NCBI GenBank assembly: GCA_963691655.1
Contig: OY829326.1
Coordinates: forward strand, 93,179,235-93,243,234
Reading direction: 5' to 3'
From: Toxonevra muliebris
Taxonomy: Eukaryota > Arthropoda > Insecta > Diptera > Pallopteridae
DNA: 64,000 nucleotides
Part shown: positions 11,400 through 23,834 of the stretch, one piece after another
How positions within the stretch are numbered: position 1 is the stretch's first letter
How the letters are laid out: each line of letters starts with the position of its first letter
Notes under the pieces: model-generated
Told to the model about the DNA's origin: nothing
The model's input: only the letters and a program-made list of their open reading frames with translations
Databases searched by the model: none
Program-made: the position numbers and the translations under genes

Positions 11400-12930
11400 G
11401 TTTGAGTGAGTTTAAGATCGTGCAAGATCTGTGGGTCGTATCCTCTTCAGCCGGCGATTTGTGGTGGCTTCTAAGCTTGGCAACTCCCTGATTTCATTGT
11501 TTGTGTGTTGGAGTATCTTGGTTAAGTGTCTACCACTTGCGTCTGTTTTTATATCGTTGACAGTTGGAACATTTAGATCGCGATGAAGGTCGTCATTTTT
11601 TATGTACCATTCTGCATTAACTATTGTTCGTAGGATTTTTGATTGTTGTTTTTGAATTGTTTTTATATTTTTTATAGTTTTTTTCGCGGTGCCTCAAAGT
11701 TGGATACCATATGTCCAGATTGTCTTAATAATACCTTTGTATATTAATATTTTGTTGTGTATATTAACCCTCGGAACTCGAAAAAGCCAGTAAAGTTGTC
11801 CGAATTTTCGTTTCATTTTGTTACGTTTTTGTTGAGTATGATGTTTCCAAGTAAGTTTGTTGTCTAAAAACATTCCCAAATATTTAGCAACTTTGTCAAT
11901 TTAAATATCTTTCTCGTTTATTTTAAGGGGTAGTGGAGTGTATTTGTTTTTTGTGGTAAATATTACTTGTTGAGTTTTTTCGTCGTTAATTTGTTCGCCC
12001 CAATCATTCTATCATTTCATTACATTGTTTAGTGTTTTTTGTAGTTGGGCTACTGCTGTCGTTAAGCAAGAGCGTGAGTTTAACAGGATTGTGTCGTCGG
12101 CAAATGTAGCGATCATAGAATTGTTGTCGTCAGGAAATGGTATATCAGCTTTATATATATATATATACCAGGTATATATGTATATATCAGGTATAATAGT
12201 GGGCCTAGAACACTACCCTGTGGTACTCCAGATTTTACAGGATAAGTCTTTGAAATTTTGTCGTTATATTTAACAATGGGGTAACGAACAGTTAGCTTTT
12301 AATGAGTTCATAAAGGTCAGGTGGAAATATTGATTTCAGTTTTTTAAGTAAGCTTGCATGCCATACTTTGTCAAAAGCTTTGTCCAGTGAGATACTCTAT
12401 GTATTTGTTTAATTGCAGAGTGCTTTTTACGGAACCCAAACTGATGTTTAGGTATGATTTTGTTGTTTGTCAGGATTGGGTCTGTACGATCATAAATTAT
12501 TTTTTCAAAGATTTTTGATAGTAATGGAAGTAGACTTATTAGTTTATATGATGTTGTTCTTGTCCCATCTTTGCCAGGTTTAGGTATTGGCGTTATTTGT
12601 GCTATTTTCCATACATCAGGGAAGTATTTTCGGGTTATCATGTTGTTGTAAATGTTTCTTATATATATTATTGCTTTTATTACAAGTTCTTTCAAGATTT
12701 TTCCATTTAGTAGGTCATATCCCGATTATTTCTTGTCGTCCATTTTAATGATATGTTCAATAATCTCTTTCATGCTAGTCATCCTGATTTTGGGGTGGTT
12801 AATTTTGTTTGATTTAATATGTGGAACGCTATTGTTGTCTTTATCATTAGAAAAGATTTTTTCAAAGTGTAATGCTAGGGTGCCGTCTGTTCTGTTTTCG
12901 TTGCTTTCCAAAAAGAATAGTTAGTTTCAG
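11400..12930 (-). pseudogene. Jockey-like non-LTR reverse transcriptase relic
   Basis: Read from 12930 leftward: an upstream region with 'IIEHIIKMDDKK', then 'YFPDVWKIAQITPIPKPGKD', 'ISLLPLLSKIFEKII' and 'IPKHQFGFRKKHSAIKQIHRV' at 12336-12695. A 'LDKAFDKVWHASLLKKL' segment follows, then 'ATFADDTILLNSR' near 12080-12115 and 'KYLGMFLDNKLTWKHH' near 11860. The end is the Jockey-type tail 'SKILRTIVNAEWYIKND...L...VPTVNDI' near 11520-11640. The FADD catalytic box is intact but frameshifts and stops are scattered through the rest. An (AT)n microsatellite has expanded inside the coding region at about 12157-12195. No poly-A or target duplication was resolved. Confidence 0.85.
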
Positions 12931-15900
12931 AGGTGGGTGTTAAATTATTTAAATATTTCGTAAATCAATCATTTTCAACAAAATCCGTACACGATTTTGG
13001 ATACTGGTGCAATAACCGGTTAATTAATATTAACTTAAGTTTTTAATATAAAAAAATTTAATAAGTTTTGTACCCCTAGATCAGTTTAAATTTTACCAGT
13101 TTCATTGATCCAAATACCAAAAACCACTATCAACTGTTGATTATCTCTCTATTTTGTTAAAAACGTTATGCCTCACCCAGTGATGGCACCCAAAAAGCTA
13201 ATTTTTCTAACAGCGATCTATATATATCTTTATTTTTCAGTATTTTTGCAACAGAGTAATTGTTGTGTAATAATGAAAGCTTTGTCTCACCCAAAACCAT
13301 CAAACCGCCCAGTGTACTGAATATTTTTCTAATGAAAGTTGCGATTTGCCAATTTTGATTGTCAGATTTCATTTCATGTATATTCCTTCTTAATAAATAA
13401 AATAAAAGTTATGAGCCTGTGAGTATTGAGAATTGTACACGTAATGAAGCTCTGTTCCAATAGACTTGAATTGCTTTGGCTTTAATAACATTTCTAAAGT
13501 AGATGTCAAGACGCATATGGCATATGAGTAATATTTATTTGTTTTAAAATAAGTTTAAAAAACAAAAAATCTCAAATTAGCTGCAACCTTGCGTCCTCTT
13601 CCCCCTTCTTTAGTAATCTTCACGAGCTACCTGATGTATGAGTGATATCTAATTTATTTTATATCTGCCGATGCAGTTATCAATCAGTAATACAAGCGAT
13701 CATCCTTCTTGTAAACGTGTGTTCTATGTCGTATTCACTCTCATTTCCCACAGTTCAATTCCTACTGTATTGAGGAACACTTAACGTATGAATGATATTT
13801 AATTCAATTTCTGCAGTTGTTAATTTTAGAAAACAACAACAAATTCTACAAGTGACCTCTGGCAATTAAATTAATTAGAAACTTGCTCTTTTGGAGGAAA
13901 CGCCATTAGTTTTCTGAGAGATATTGGTTGTAATCGTATTAGATCCTATACTTAGAAAATATAACTGTAAAATCTGCAAAGTGCTTTTAGGAAGTGCTTT
14001 TGTTTGAAAGCAAAAAAGTTGTAAATATATTATTAGTAATTTAAATATGCAAAAACAATTAGCGCCCACTTTTCAGCCTTGTGTACTAAACTCATTTCAA
14101 TTTTAAATAGCCTTTGAAAGGGTTAAACTGATTCAACTGGCCTCAGTTAATAAAAAAAAAAGTTTCAACCTTGCGTGGACTTTTCACATTCATCGTGCAC
14201 ATACATGCATATATATAAAAGAAATATAAAGGCAATTACCTGCTAAAGTATGTATGGAAAAGTGCAAAAAAAAAACCTACAACCAACTTGTGTACAAGTA
14301 TAAGAATCTATGCGTCGTTCCCATGCAATTAACTACATGCAACACAAGTGTGTACTCCATGAAAAGCATTGCAAAACACACATAAACAAATTGTAAAAAA
14401 AAAAAAAAAACTATTATGCAAACTTAGTTTGACGTCTTAAATTCTGGTGATGACTAATTTCAGCAATGCAGCAGCCAACTTCTTTGAAGAATTTCACATA
14501 GAACTGCCAAAACAATAAACAAGATTTGCATAAAATATGCAAACAAGCGCATTCGTGCAGCAGTGGCAGCTCTTGACGAAATATAATTAAGCATTCACAA
14601 CAACTCCAAGTGATGGTAGCAACAGAAAAGCTCGTTGTGTAAAGTCATAATAGTGACGGAAATAAAAACGGCATTGCTGCTGTTGTTCCTAATAACGATC
14701 CTGACGCACAAGCATCAAAGCGGCATATCACGCTGCAGCTTCTGCTGCCACTGTCATGTCGTCAACAACTATGGATATGTGTTATAATTATACGAATGTG
14801 CAACTTAAAGATGCAAATACAGCACATGTAATATATCTGTGAATTAGAGCTGGCTTGAAGTACACAAAAACGTAAACACATACTCACTCATACACACACA
14901 TAGACACGTGCATACGTGCATAATTTACAGCGCAGCAGCAGCAGCAATCATCCATCCACTGGTAGTTTCCATCATTATCTCATTTACGGTGCAAGTTCGC
15001 ATTAACTTTCCACTTGAAAATAATTTTTCAAGTGTATTTCATCTGGGTTGCCAACACGCAAAATATTTTTAAAAAAATTTAAACAAAAATCCAAAAGAAA
15101 AATGTATCAAAATTATCGCACGAATACACGCGCACACATGTTTATATTCCAATTGCACTCATTGTGCCAGAGAGTGAGGAAATTATGTATATGTATGAAG
15201 AAGAAAAAAATAACAACAACAACAATAATAAACAGCAGCCGTTGATACTTGCGATGGTTGTACAGCTGCCAGTAGCGCATAATCAGCATTTTGCTTGTGG
15301 CATTCAGTATCAACAACAAAAACAACACATCAGCTATAAAAACAGCAACAACAATAATAACAACAACGCAGCAGCAACAGTAAAAACAGCGTGTATTTTA
15401 ATACTTAAATTTTGTGTGTGTATTTTTATATGCAACACAGTGAATTTTAATGATTCTATGGAAATGAGAACTTTAAAATGTTTCTTACGCGTCGGTGCTT
15501 TAAAAATTACGGAAATATATAATTTATCCGTTGGGTCTCCTTATGTAATAGTAAGTCTAGCAAGTGTCTCAATAATTAATGATTATCGTGAGCGAACTAC
15601 TTGACGGATTAGTGATATTTTAATTGATTTTTTTCTGTTGACTATCAGTCAACGACAGTTGTGTTATTAATTGATTGTATGACTAATATGCGTGATTATG
15701 TACGTACTTAACCTAGTATGAAATGTGGCTTTATGAATATGATATTCCAATTTTCTGGCCAGTAACATCTTCAAAGAAAGAATATGCTCCACTGTTATAG
15801 ATACATAGATGATAGTTACGCCTAATGTGCTCCCACTCCGAGCATCTTTTAAACAGAAGCGAAACTATTGTTCGACATTTTATTATTAAATCTAAATGTA

Positions 15901-16975
15901 CTTGAATTTTTTGTTCATTTATGATCGTTGTTATTCATGATCGTTATTTCCGAAATAGATTAACAACAAAGTATACATAACAATCAGATCAGACGACCGC
16001 TTCGGAGTCCACCACGATCTCACATCAGCGATATTTCTGATAGTTCTTATTTGTATAACTTTTAATATACAATGTTGTAATTCTCTTTAACAAGTAAAGT
16101 GAGAATAGTTAGACATTTATTTTTCTGTTTTCTCATAACCCTTTAATTCTTAGAGTAGCCCTTCTGCAACCAGTAGAATAGCCTATTTCGATTTTTAGTT
16201 TTATTGAATAATAAAAATCGAAGCAAATATTCGTGTAGAAAATGTTGTCGTCTGTACAGAGTACAACTGACATTTAATTTGATTTTATACAGCTAATGCG
16301 ATGTTTTTCCTTTATATTAGTTGAACCCGTGCTCCTGTGGTAAGTGTGTTCTTTGTTAGATTCATTCTCATACCTCCTAGTTTAGCTTTGGCCATCCATA
16401 TGAATTACATGGCTTATAAATTATTTATTATGTAAGCTCAAATTGTTTCTGTATTCACAATTATCGGCGTCTACCAAAGATCTCTGGTCATCAAATTGGT
16501 TGCAATGCAGCTCCTTTATGTCAATCACATTTTGAGAATTTGAACGACTTAGGATCACGCGTTTAGCCCGAGAAAGAAACACAGATAAAAGTAAGTTTTT
16601 CTCAGCTCCTCAAGTTTTCAAAATTTGTTTGCTAAATTTGGATAATTCGGATACACAAAATGGACTTAAACTATTTAATTTTTCATATCAATCAATCATT
16701 CAATAATGTCAAATGTCTGAGAGAAAGTAATTCGCTTTAAAGTTCTGAAAATTTGTTACCCCCATACTAAGAAAATCACTGACTGTCTTTTCAATTAAAA
16801 TTATTATTTTAAGTTTTGGATTAAATATTTTATAAACAAATTGTGTTGGTTGTAGATGTAAACTATTTCTCTGATTAATTCTGAAATGCAATGTCGCAAG
16901 AGGTTCAATGTTTGTAAGTTTTTAGAAACTCAGCAAAAATTGTATAAAAGTATAAATTATGGTCTAAACTTGTGA
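12931..16975. other. Non-coding stretch with simple repeats
   Basis: No gene recognised. Trinucleotide CAA/AAC and CAG runs lie at about 14925-14950, 15205-15240 and 15305-15380; the ORFs over them (15113-15604) are N/Q-rich by composition only. Loosely similar copies of GTATGARTGATATYTAATT occur near 13515, 13635 and 13787, a possible decayed repeat. A CAGTGATGGC hAT-like end at about 13176 has no partner. Confidence 0.55.
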
Positions 16976-17200
16976 ACTCATAACATCTTCCGAGACCAAT
17001 AAACATTATCCGATTTAAAAAGTATTTTTGCATTATGTTTAAATTTGCAAGGAACCATAACAAAGCTGTGAAATTTAAAAAAAAAATTGGCTGAAAACTT
17101 TAAAAAAATCAAAGTTATTTTGGAACCTGAAAATATTATCTAATTTCAAAAATTAGTTTCCTTTTTTGTTCATCTGGATGAGTAGAAAATTTACGCGCTA
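16976..17200 (-). repeat. Dispersed repeat related to the 23.1-23.35 kb element interior
   Basis: The order of words AATAAACATTATCCGATTTA, TTTGCATTATG, TAACAAAGCT, TTGGCTGAA and TTCATCTGGATG matches the reverse complement of 23105-23340, where the hAT interior carries the same block. This is a diverged partial copy without visible termini. Confidence 0.6.
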
Positions 17201-17339
17201 TTTTGTTATGCGTCCAACGTTCACTAGTTAACTGTTACGAGCAAAGAGGAAAGAAACAGCATAATAGTAAGAATGCACACGGATGTACTTATGAGTAAAT
17301 CAATGTGTATGCGCGTATGTTAAGTGACCACAAAAGATG

Positions 17340-18070
17340 GTATGGATAGATAGCACGGTGCGACAGTAAAAAATACCTGGGAAGTGATAGTGTTTTTCTT
17401 CTAGGTCTTGTCGAGTAAAACAAGAATATCACATGATATTTTCCAAACACCCCCAAAATCTTGATTTACTGTTAGCAAACCAGTTCCAGTTTCTTGCCGA
17501 TATATATTTGATTTCTAGAATGATATATATTTGATTTAAGAAAACTTGAGAAATTAGTGTGTATTTGTCCAGCAAACACGATTTTTTTCACTTTTTGCGA
17601 TAATTTCCTTGGTAATCACAGAAATCGACGATTATGTCACGATTGTTAATAAATTTTTAAATGCGTATGGTGAAATGGGCTGCAACATGTCCATAAAAAT
17701 TCATTTCCTGCATTTGCATTTAGACTTCTTCTCAGATAACCTGGGCCAGTTCAACAGTGAACATGACGACATTTTCACCAAGAATGGCTACATTTGAAAA
17801 GCGCTTCGGAAGAAAAATAAAACAAAAATGATTTTAAAATGCTATCATGAAAAATTATTTTAAAATATTGTTGGTCAGTTTAACGAGAAACTGATGATGG
17901 TGAATTTAAAAAACAAATCACGGTCAAGCAAACATTTTTGAGTTGAATGGCCAAAAATTGTATTTTTGTAAAAATTTTGTTTTCATAAAAAGTTTAATAA
18001 CTCAGACAAATACTTACCGATTTTTGGCCTAAGTATGTCGCTCGACAGCCACTCCAACCTAATGGTAAAA
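17340..18070 (+). mobile_element. Relic DNA transposon with a conserved C-terminal domain
   Basis: 17609-17797 encodes 'NKFLNAYGEMGCNMSIKIHFLHLHLDFFSDNLGQF'. After one frameshift it continues with 'MATFEKRFGRK'. From memory, this resembles a segment ('GCNMS.K.HFLHSHLDFF.ENLG...H...F...M..RYQG') repeated in many arthropod predicted proteins that I associate with DNA transposons; I do not assign a superfamily. Possible ends are CACGGTGCGACA at 17356 and, reverse-complemented, a 'CGAGCGACATACTTAGG' block near 18035. They share only about 8 of 12 bases and no duplication was found. Confidence 0.5.
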
Positions 18071-19714
18071 AAAAAGGATTGCCCTTTAAAAAAAGCTCGA
18101 TTTTCTAATTCTGATGCCTTGCTTATTTTCTGAAGCATGTTTAATTTGGCTCTTTTCTGGATGCAAACCCAACAGAGGAAACTTTTTAAAATATTTAAAA
18201 ATGTTTTTTTAATCTTTAGGTCGGGCCTGCTCGCAGGATTTTCCCATTGAAGCGTATGAACTTAAAATGTATGAACTTCCAGAAGTATATTAACAACACC
18301 CTCTTTCTAGGCGGCTCTGCTCCAGGTTCTTTAAAATTTGATTCAAGTGATAGTAGTATATGCGTTTGTCGATTTAAATAGTAGTAGTTCAAATGAAAGC
18401 GTCACAAGCACAACCGAATAAAGTTGCTGCGTTTGTTAGTTGTATCTTAGTTGCACCATAGATTGTGTAGAACTCGTAAAGCTCATGGGTGTGCAAAAAT
18501 GCGTTCAACACCAACAGTAATTGAATTTTGTGAAGAATTTTCTTAAGGCTCACATTTTTAAGATCCTGAAACGCAGATAGTCACAACACATAGAGTTCTT
18601 GGCGTTATATCTGATTCAGACAGCTGCATTTTTCTATTACACAGGATGAAATATTCTCACTTACAACTGCGAAATTCAAGGATTTTCAAATTTTGCAGGT
18701 CTGCAAAATATTCTCTTTTGATTTCAATAACTTTTGCAATTCTCCGATACTCACCTTTTTACAGAAATTTCCGTTTAATCACGACTTACGATTTCTCATT
18801 TTATTTAATTTTTATACCCAACACGCTCGCTCGTTGTACCCTGGTCGCTGCCATAGACCAAAAATAAGAAAGTCGAAGTCAAAAGATGGGAACCCAATGT
18901 GTCATCCCTCTATCCTATAAGAATAAGCTTATCAAAAGTATAGTAGCTTTTGTTTTATTATAACCGTACTTTTAAAAATAGCTGCAAACAAGAAAGCTTG
19001 CAATTAGTTGGTTCTTGCAGTGTGAGCAGCTTGAAAGTGAAGTGCAACTTTAAAGAACTTAAATAAATATAAATCAAATTGATGTTGTGCCAATACCATT
19101 ATTAGTATTTTCTTGTCCATACAATTAAATTTCAGCTAGAATTTTAGTTGTTTCCCTCCACCCCCCTGCTCCCCCACTGGAATTTTTTTCTAAATATTAG
19201 TCAACGTTTTAAGATTCTAATCTGTTAATATCAGCAGCGCGTTTTTGCAGTTTTTGCTCGTGCTTTCGTTATCTCCCACAGACCAAAGCAGGCTCGTTGT
19301 TTTTGTTTCTGCTGTGCAACTGTAATTTTTCAACTAATACGGAGTTGATTATTTGTTTACTTTAAAGTTCGGATCCTTTTATAACAGGTTAGCGCAAAAT
19401 AACATATTTAAATCTGTTTTTAATTTGTGAAACAACATTTATCAGTTTTATAATTTTTTATTATTTTTTATAATTAGTCGCTTTTGAATTGTTAACTTTG
19501 TAAATGCTATGCATGCCACTGCGTTGTACAGAAATATCGGTTTTGATCGAATAACAATTGCTAACGCAATAATTCAAATAAAACTTAAGCAATCTGAATC
19601 AAACTTAGGTCAAACATTCCTTATAATCAGGTACAAGCCAAGTTCGAAAATAAGTAGCGGGAAAATTTAAATCTCTTTGGGCTCTCGTGGAACCTAGCCA
19701 GGGCTCTCGTGGAA
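18071..19714. other. Non-coding stretch
   Basis: No gene. A perfect 19-bp direct repeat (GGGCTCTCGTGGAACCTAG) lies at 19679-19697 and 19701-19719, separated by CCA, effectively a 22-bp tandem unit present about 1.9 times. Confidence 0.6.
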
Positions 19715-19866
19715 CCTAGGAAAGTTTGAAGCGATTTGGCATTGGTAATTGATAATATATTGTATCTTAAAGAATACCGGAGATAAACTGCAAAACATAA
19801 GGAAAATCTAAAAAAAATTCACATTTTTCACTTTGAAATGACTATTTTGTTTACCAGTGTATATAT
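19715..19866 (-). repeat. Left arm of head-to-head inverted repeat
   Basis: Its inner end, read on the minus strand, starts TATACACTGGTAAACAAAAT. It continues through a 'CTCCGGTATTCTTTAAGATA' block, both matching the arm at 20281-20440 in order. The two inner ends face each other across 414 bp of unrelated sequence. The sharp inner end starting TA-CACTG suggests the terminus of a Tc1/mariner-like element, but no outer ends were seen. Confidence 0.65.
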
Positions 19867-20280
19867 CAGAGTATATATTCTGTTTCCAACGAGCTATAAA
19901 TTTTCAAAATCCATTGAGGTGTGGCTGACTTCTTTAACTCTTTTATTTGAATACATAAAAAATTTCAATGTTATGAATGTAAGTATTTGTATACGAGTAT
20001 TATTATTATTAGTTCGGGGATTAGTGAATCAGACCCTCTAAGCACTCGTAAACGAGCATGCTCCGAGTATTGGCATCCTGCGTCAACGCGAGCATATCCT
20101 TATAGGCCAGATGGCCCAGGATTACTCCAACTAAAGTATACAATACAGCAGCTTAAAAATGAATGCATTTTTTCCAAGTATATGGTGCTTGAAGTGGAAT
20201 ATCTCAATCAAACCTCAATGGATTTTGAACATTTTTAACTTGTTAAAAACAGAATTAAATGTAGTTTATTTATTTATACC

Positions 20281-20440
20281 TTTATATATACACTGATAAA
20301 CAAAATAGTCGTTTAAAACGCCATTCAAAATGAAAAAAAAATGTAAAAAAAAAATTAAATTTTCGTTATATTTTGCCCTATAGCTCCGGTATTTTGTAAG
20401 ATATATTACCAATTTATATATCATTGTAAGCAACTAAGTT
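20281..20440 (+). repeat. Right arm of head-to-head inverted repeat
   Basis: It starts TATACACTGATAAACAAAAT and carries 'CTCCGGTATTTTGTAAGATA' further in, matching the left arm with scattered substitutions. It could be a second copy of the same short element in opposite orientation. Confidence 0.65.
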
Positions 20441-22299
20441 TCCTCTTTACTTTAACCTATCAAAATGGGTTTTTCGGCCCTAAGTCCAGATTTTGAGGGT
20501 CAATTCAAAATTCTGAGTATGCAGTTTTTATCTTGACTATACCTACAATTTAAGCTATGTCTCGAGAAAAGTATATTTTCACTGTCACATTTGGATTTTC
20601 ACCATCAGGCAATAATTTTGGCCACATTTAGTTTCCTACAAAAAAGATGTAAATCTTTACATGTGTAGTGTAAAGCTGCCTGTACATTGGGAAAATAAAT
20701 TTTCTCTCTCTCTATTTTGCACAGCAGTTCTAAAAAACCAATGTATTTTAAAAATCTGATTTTGACTTACACCACTTTTGCACGCAACGGCTCAATTTTT
20801 GTTTTTATTAAAAGGAACGAACGCATAGGAAATGAAAAAATGCAGAGTTCTTCCCAAAATATCATTGCACTTCATTCAAAAAGCCTTTGAAATCTATTTT
20901 GTACTTTTAATCAAACAAATTTCAACAAAGACATTAATTTAACTGAATGCAACTTATTTAAAATTAAGCCACAAAAACCAAATTTTATACGTTGATTGTA
21001 ATAAATTTTATTCAGCATAACAGTGATGAATGCGGGAGCATATTAAATGGCATATTTTTGTATGTATGTGTGTATACGTACCTACGTTATATGTATATTT
21101 ATTTGTGAGCGTATCCTTTCCGCAGGCATCGTTATAATTTCATTTCTTTGCGACCATATTTTTTTTTTTTATTTATTTCCCTTGTCGATGATGATGATGT
21201 GGGCGTAACTGCTTGAGGGCGTAAGGGTTGTAAGTACTACACTCTTTTAGAATCATATGCCAAAATATTTTGCCATTTTTTGTCAATTTTCATGAATGTG
21301 TGCATGTGCTGTGTAAACATATACATGTAAGTGAAACTCTTTTAATGCAGAATGTCTTTCAATTTTTTACAAATTATTTCTGTCTTTTTTTTTTAGTTAT
21401 ATTAATTTTCTTTTATATTCCTACAATAGAGTATAATTTCACATAATTATATTTTAAAATATCAGTGCAATGAAAAGAATAATGAAACTTTCTTTTACAA
21501 GCTTCCATGTTTGGATTCTACGTAAAATTTTCTTTTTAACTTTTAAAGATTATTAATCATCTTTGTATTGAAAATTTCCAATTTTCCGTGATCTGCATGA
21601 AATTACAAAATGTTGAAACTTAATGAAAGCAACCAAAAGAAAATTAAAAAATATTAAAAATTGAGATGAATATGTTTTGATTCCTTGAAAATTCTTGCAG
21701 CAACGTGATGTTGCAAGTAAAATTTACTATTAATAACGCCACCAACTAAACTTTGAAAAGCAAAAATGTGTTTTCTTTTACTTTTTATCGAAATGCAATA
21801 AATCAAAGTTCAAACTATTCACAAAAAATAAACTTATTTAGTCTTATTTGCAAAAAATTCAATTATTTTTAATTTCTTCTTTGAAATCTTTCTGAATATT
21901 AACAATTATCAATCACCGGTAATGGAAATTGCACTGATTACATTAATAACTTTATTGCAGTAGAAGTAAGCGTTTTAAAAATTTTGTTGGTATGAGAAAT
22001 GAAATGGATAAGTGCGATTTCTTGTGTGTGCAATAAAGAAACAAATTTAACTTATGCTTAGCTTTCTCAGGGTGCCTCTAAAAAGTACCAGCGCTATTCT
22101 AACAAATTATTTTTAATTTTTTCGTCCCTTAAAATTTTGTTTCCATTCATGGACAACGAGCAAAATGTATGAAAATTTGACAAGCCTAGAATACTAAGGA
22201 TAATTCAATTTCCTTTCAAGGGAAGATATAGGAAGGATCAAACATGAAAAAAAAAATTATTTTTTTTCGTACCTGCCTGGCATGGCAAAGTGTTACGAA
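20441..22299. other. Non-coding stretch
   Basis: No gene or recognisable element seen; AT-rich with short homopolymers and TATGTATGTG-type words near 21060. Confidence 0.6.
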
Positions 22300-22640
22300 A
22301 ACGCAACGAATCAATTACTTTCCAGGAATCATTCCAACTAAATTGGAATAAAATTCCAAGAAAATAATTGATTAAACTTAAATATTGAATTCTTTCTATT
22401 CAATTACATTTTCAATTCCTTTAAGGAATTGATATATTTTTAATTACAAAATACAATTCCCTGTAATATAATCGAATACTTTTTCCTTTTTCAATTCCCT
22501 TACCTAGGAATTTAAAAATTTTAATTACCGATTACAATTCCAAGTAATGGAATTCAAACTTTTATCAATTCCATTACTAAGGAGTTGAAAACAAAAAGTG
22601 CCAATTACAAATTTCCTGGAATTGGGATTGTAATGAAATT
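22300..22640. repeat. Decayed ~80-bp tandem array rich in CAATTCC/GGAATTG
   Basis: At least three consecutive degenerate units begin with AATTAC...TACAATTCC..GTAAT (about 22441, 22525 and 22600). Each carries a second 'CAATTCC..TTAC' half further along. Both orientations of the hexamer occur, so each unit is partly palindromic. Divergence is high, meaning the array is old. No coding content. Confidence 0.6.
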
Positions 22641-22669
22641 GAAGAGAAAGAGTATGAATATTATCCATG

Positions 22670-23780
22670 CTCAAGATGTCACTATCTAGCAGCTTTAATC
22701 TTCTGTGTCTTCAAGGCAAGATCAGCAGTTCAGATCGGTGATGAGGCCCATGTTGGTCATATGCTGACCACATGTGTTTTTACCCGCGATGACACCTACC
22801 AGTAATCTCGGGCTCTCAATTCCAAAAGGAATTGCATTGATTTCCTGTTGGGTTGTCTCACGAAGCATTTTGCAGCTCTGCACGCGCCAAGCTCATCCCA
22901 TCTGCTTCTATGAATATCGCCTACGAAGCAGTGATGAAATTTCCAAATTTCAAACTGTACCTAATTTACCTAAAAAGTTGTACCTAAATGAGCTTGAATG
23001 TACCTAAAAAATGGTTCATCGTTTTTGTACAAAATTTAATTTTCATTTACAAAAAAAAACTTTTACAGGGCACTACAAATTGGAAACTAAGAGAGGAGAA
23101 AAGTTTTTATACATCTAGATGAACACAAGGAGAAAACCAATTTTTAAATCTGATAATATATAAAGGCGCGCACTGGTCGAGAAAGTTCCGGAATTTTGAT
23201 CATAATTTTCGATTTTTCAAAAATATTCAGCCAAATTAGTTTCAAAGCTCTGTTATTGCTGTTTATAAAGGGAAACATGCATAATGCAAAGAAAACTTTC
23301 TAAATCGGATAATGTTTATTAGTAGGGTCAAAGTCATAAGAAGTTTACATTTCATAAAGTTTTTGTTAAATTTCAAAAAACTTCTTATGACACCGAAATG
23401 ACTCTTTTGGCACAATAAACTTTATTCAATTTGGAAAATTCTTTCTGCAATATTTTTCCCTTTATAAAGAGCAATAACAGAGCTGTCAGCTTTGAAGTTA
23501 AGCAATACAGTACAGGCAAATTAAATTTTAGTATGTACTTAGTACAAAATATTTTTTTTTTTTGTAATTAAGTTTTAAATTTATTTTGGCCAATGACAAA
23601 TTGTACCTAAAATGAGCGAATTGTACCTAATGTACCTTGTAGTTTGAAAAAGTCGGAAAAAGGTACAATTGCACCTACTTTTTCGTCACTGCTACGAAGT
23701 CGTTGATCCACCGCTTGATTTCCCCCGATTGTTTTAATTTAATTTTTAATGTGGGAGCATTAACTTTCTCGCGGCGCAGT
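22670..23780 (-). pseudogene. LINE C-terminal tail (post-RNase H), split by a hAT
   Basis: On the minus strand, from about 23740 to 23700, it reads 'EIKRWINDFV', then is broken by the hAT at 22929-23691. It resumes below 22921 as 'DIHRSRWDELGACRAAKCFV' and 'KSMQFLLELRARDYW', and, after a frameshift, 'GVIAGKNTCGQHMTNMGLI...SCLEDTED'. This is the region after RNase H in I/R1/LOA-type LINEs (a 'GHN...H...MGL...C.C.E..E' pattern). Frameshifts and stops show it is dead. Confidence 0.65.
22929..23691. mobile_element. hAT-type MITE with internal foldback (763 bp)
   Basis: The termini are CAGTGATGAAA on the left and TTTCGTCACTG on the right. The exact 8-bp duplication CTACGAAG is at 22921-22928 and 23692-23699. 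The subterminal regions carry repeated GTACCTAA-type words: three on the left (22958-23005) and at least two full plus one partial on the right (23603-23640). This is the sort of subterminal repeat that hAT transposases bind. The interior holds a large imperfect inverted repeat, about 23244-23345 against 23383-23487. No ORF of note. Confidence 0.88.
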
Positions 23781-23834
23781 AGGATTGATGATAAATTTAG
23801 CTGGTCCAAAGAAAACGATTTTGCAATAAATTTA

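Noticed and set aside
15164..15604. N/Q-rich ORF as a possible polyglutamine protein exon
   Set aside because: Composition follows (CAA)n/(AAC)n repeats on both strands; no flanking splice sites or domain.
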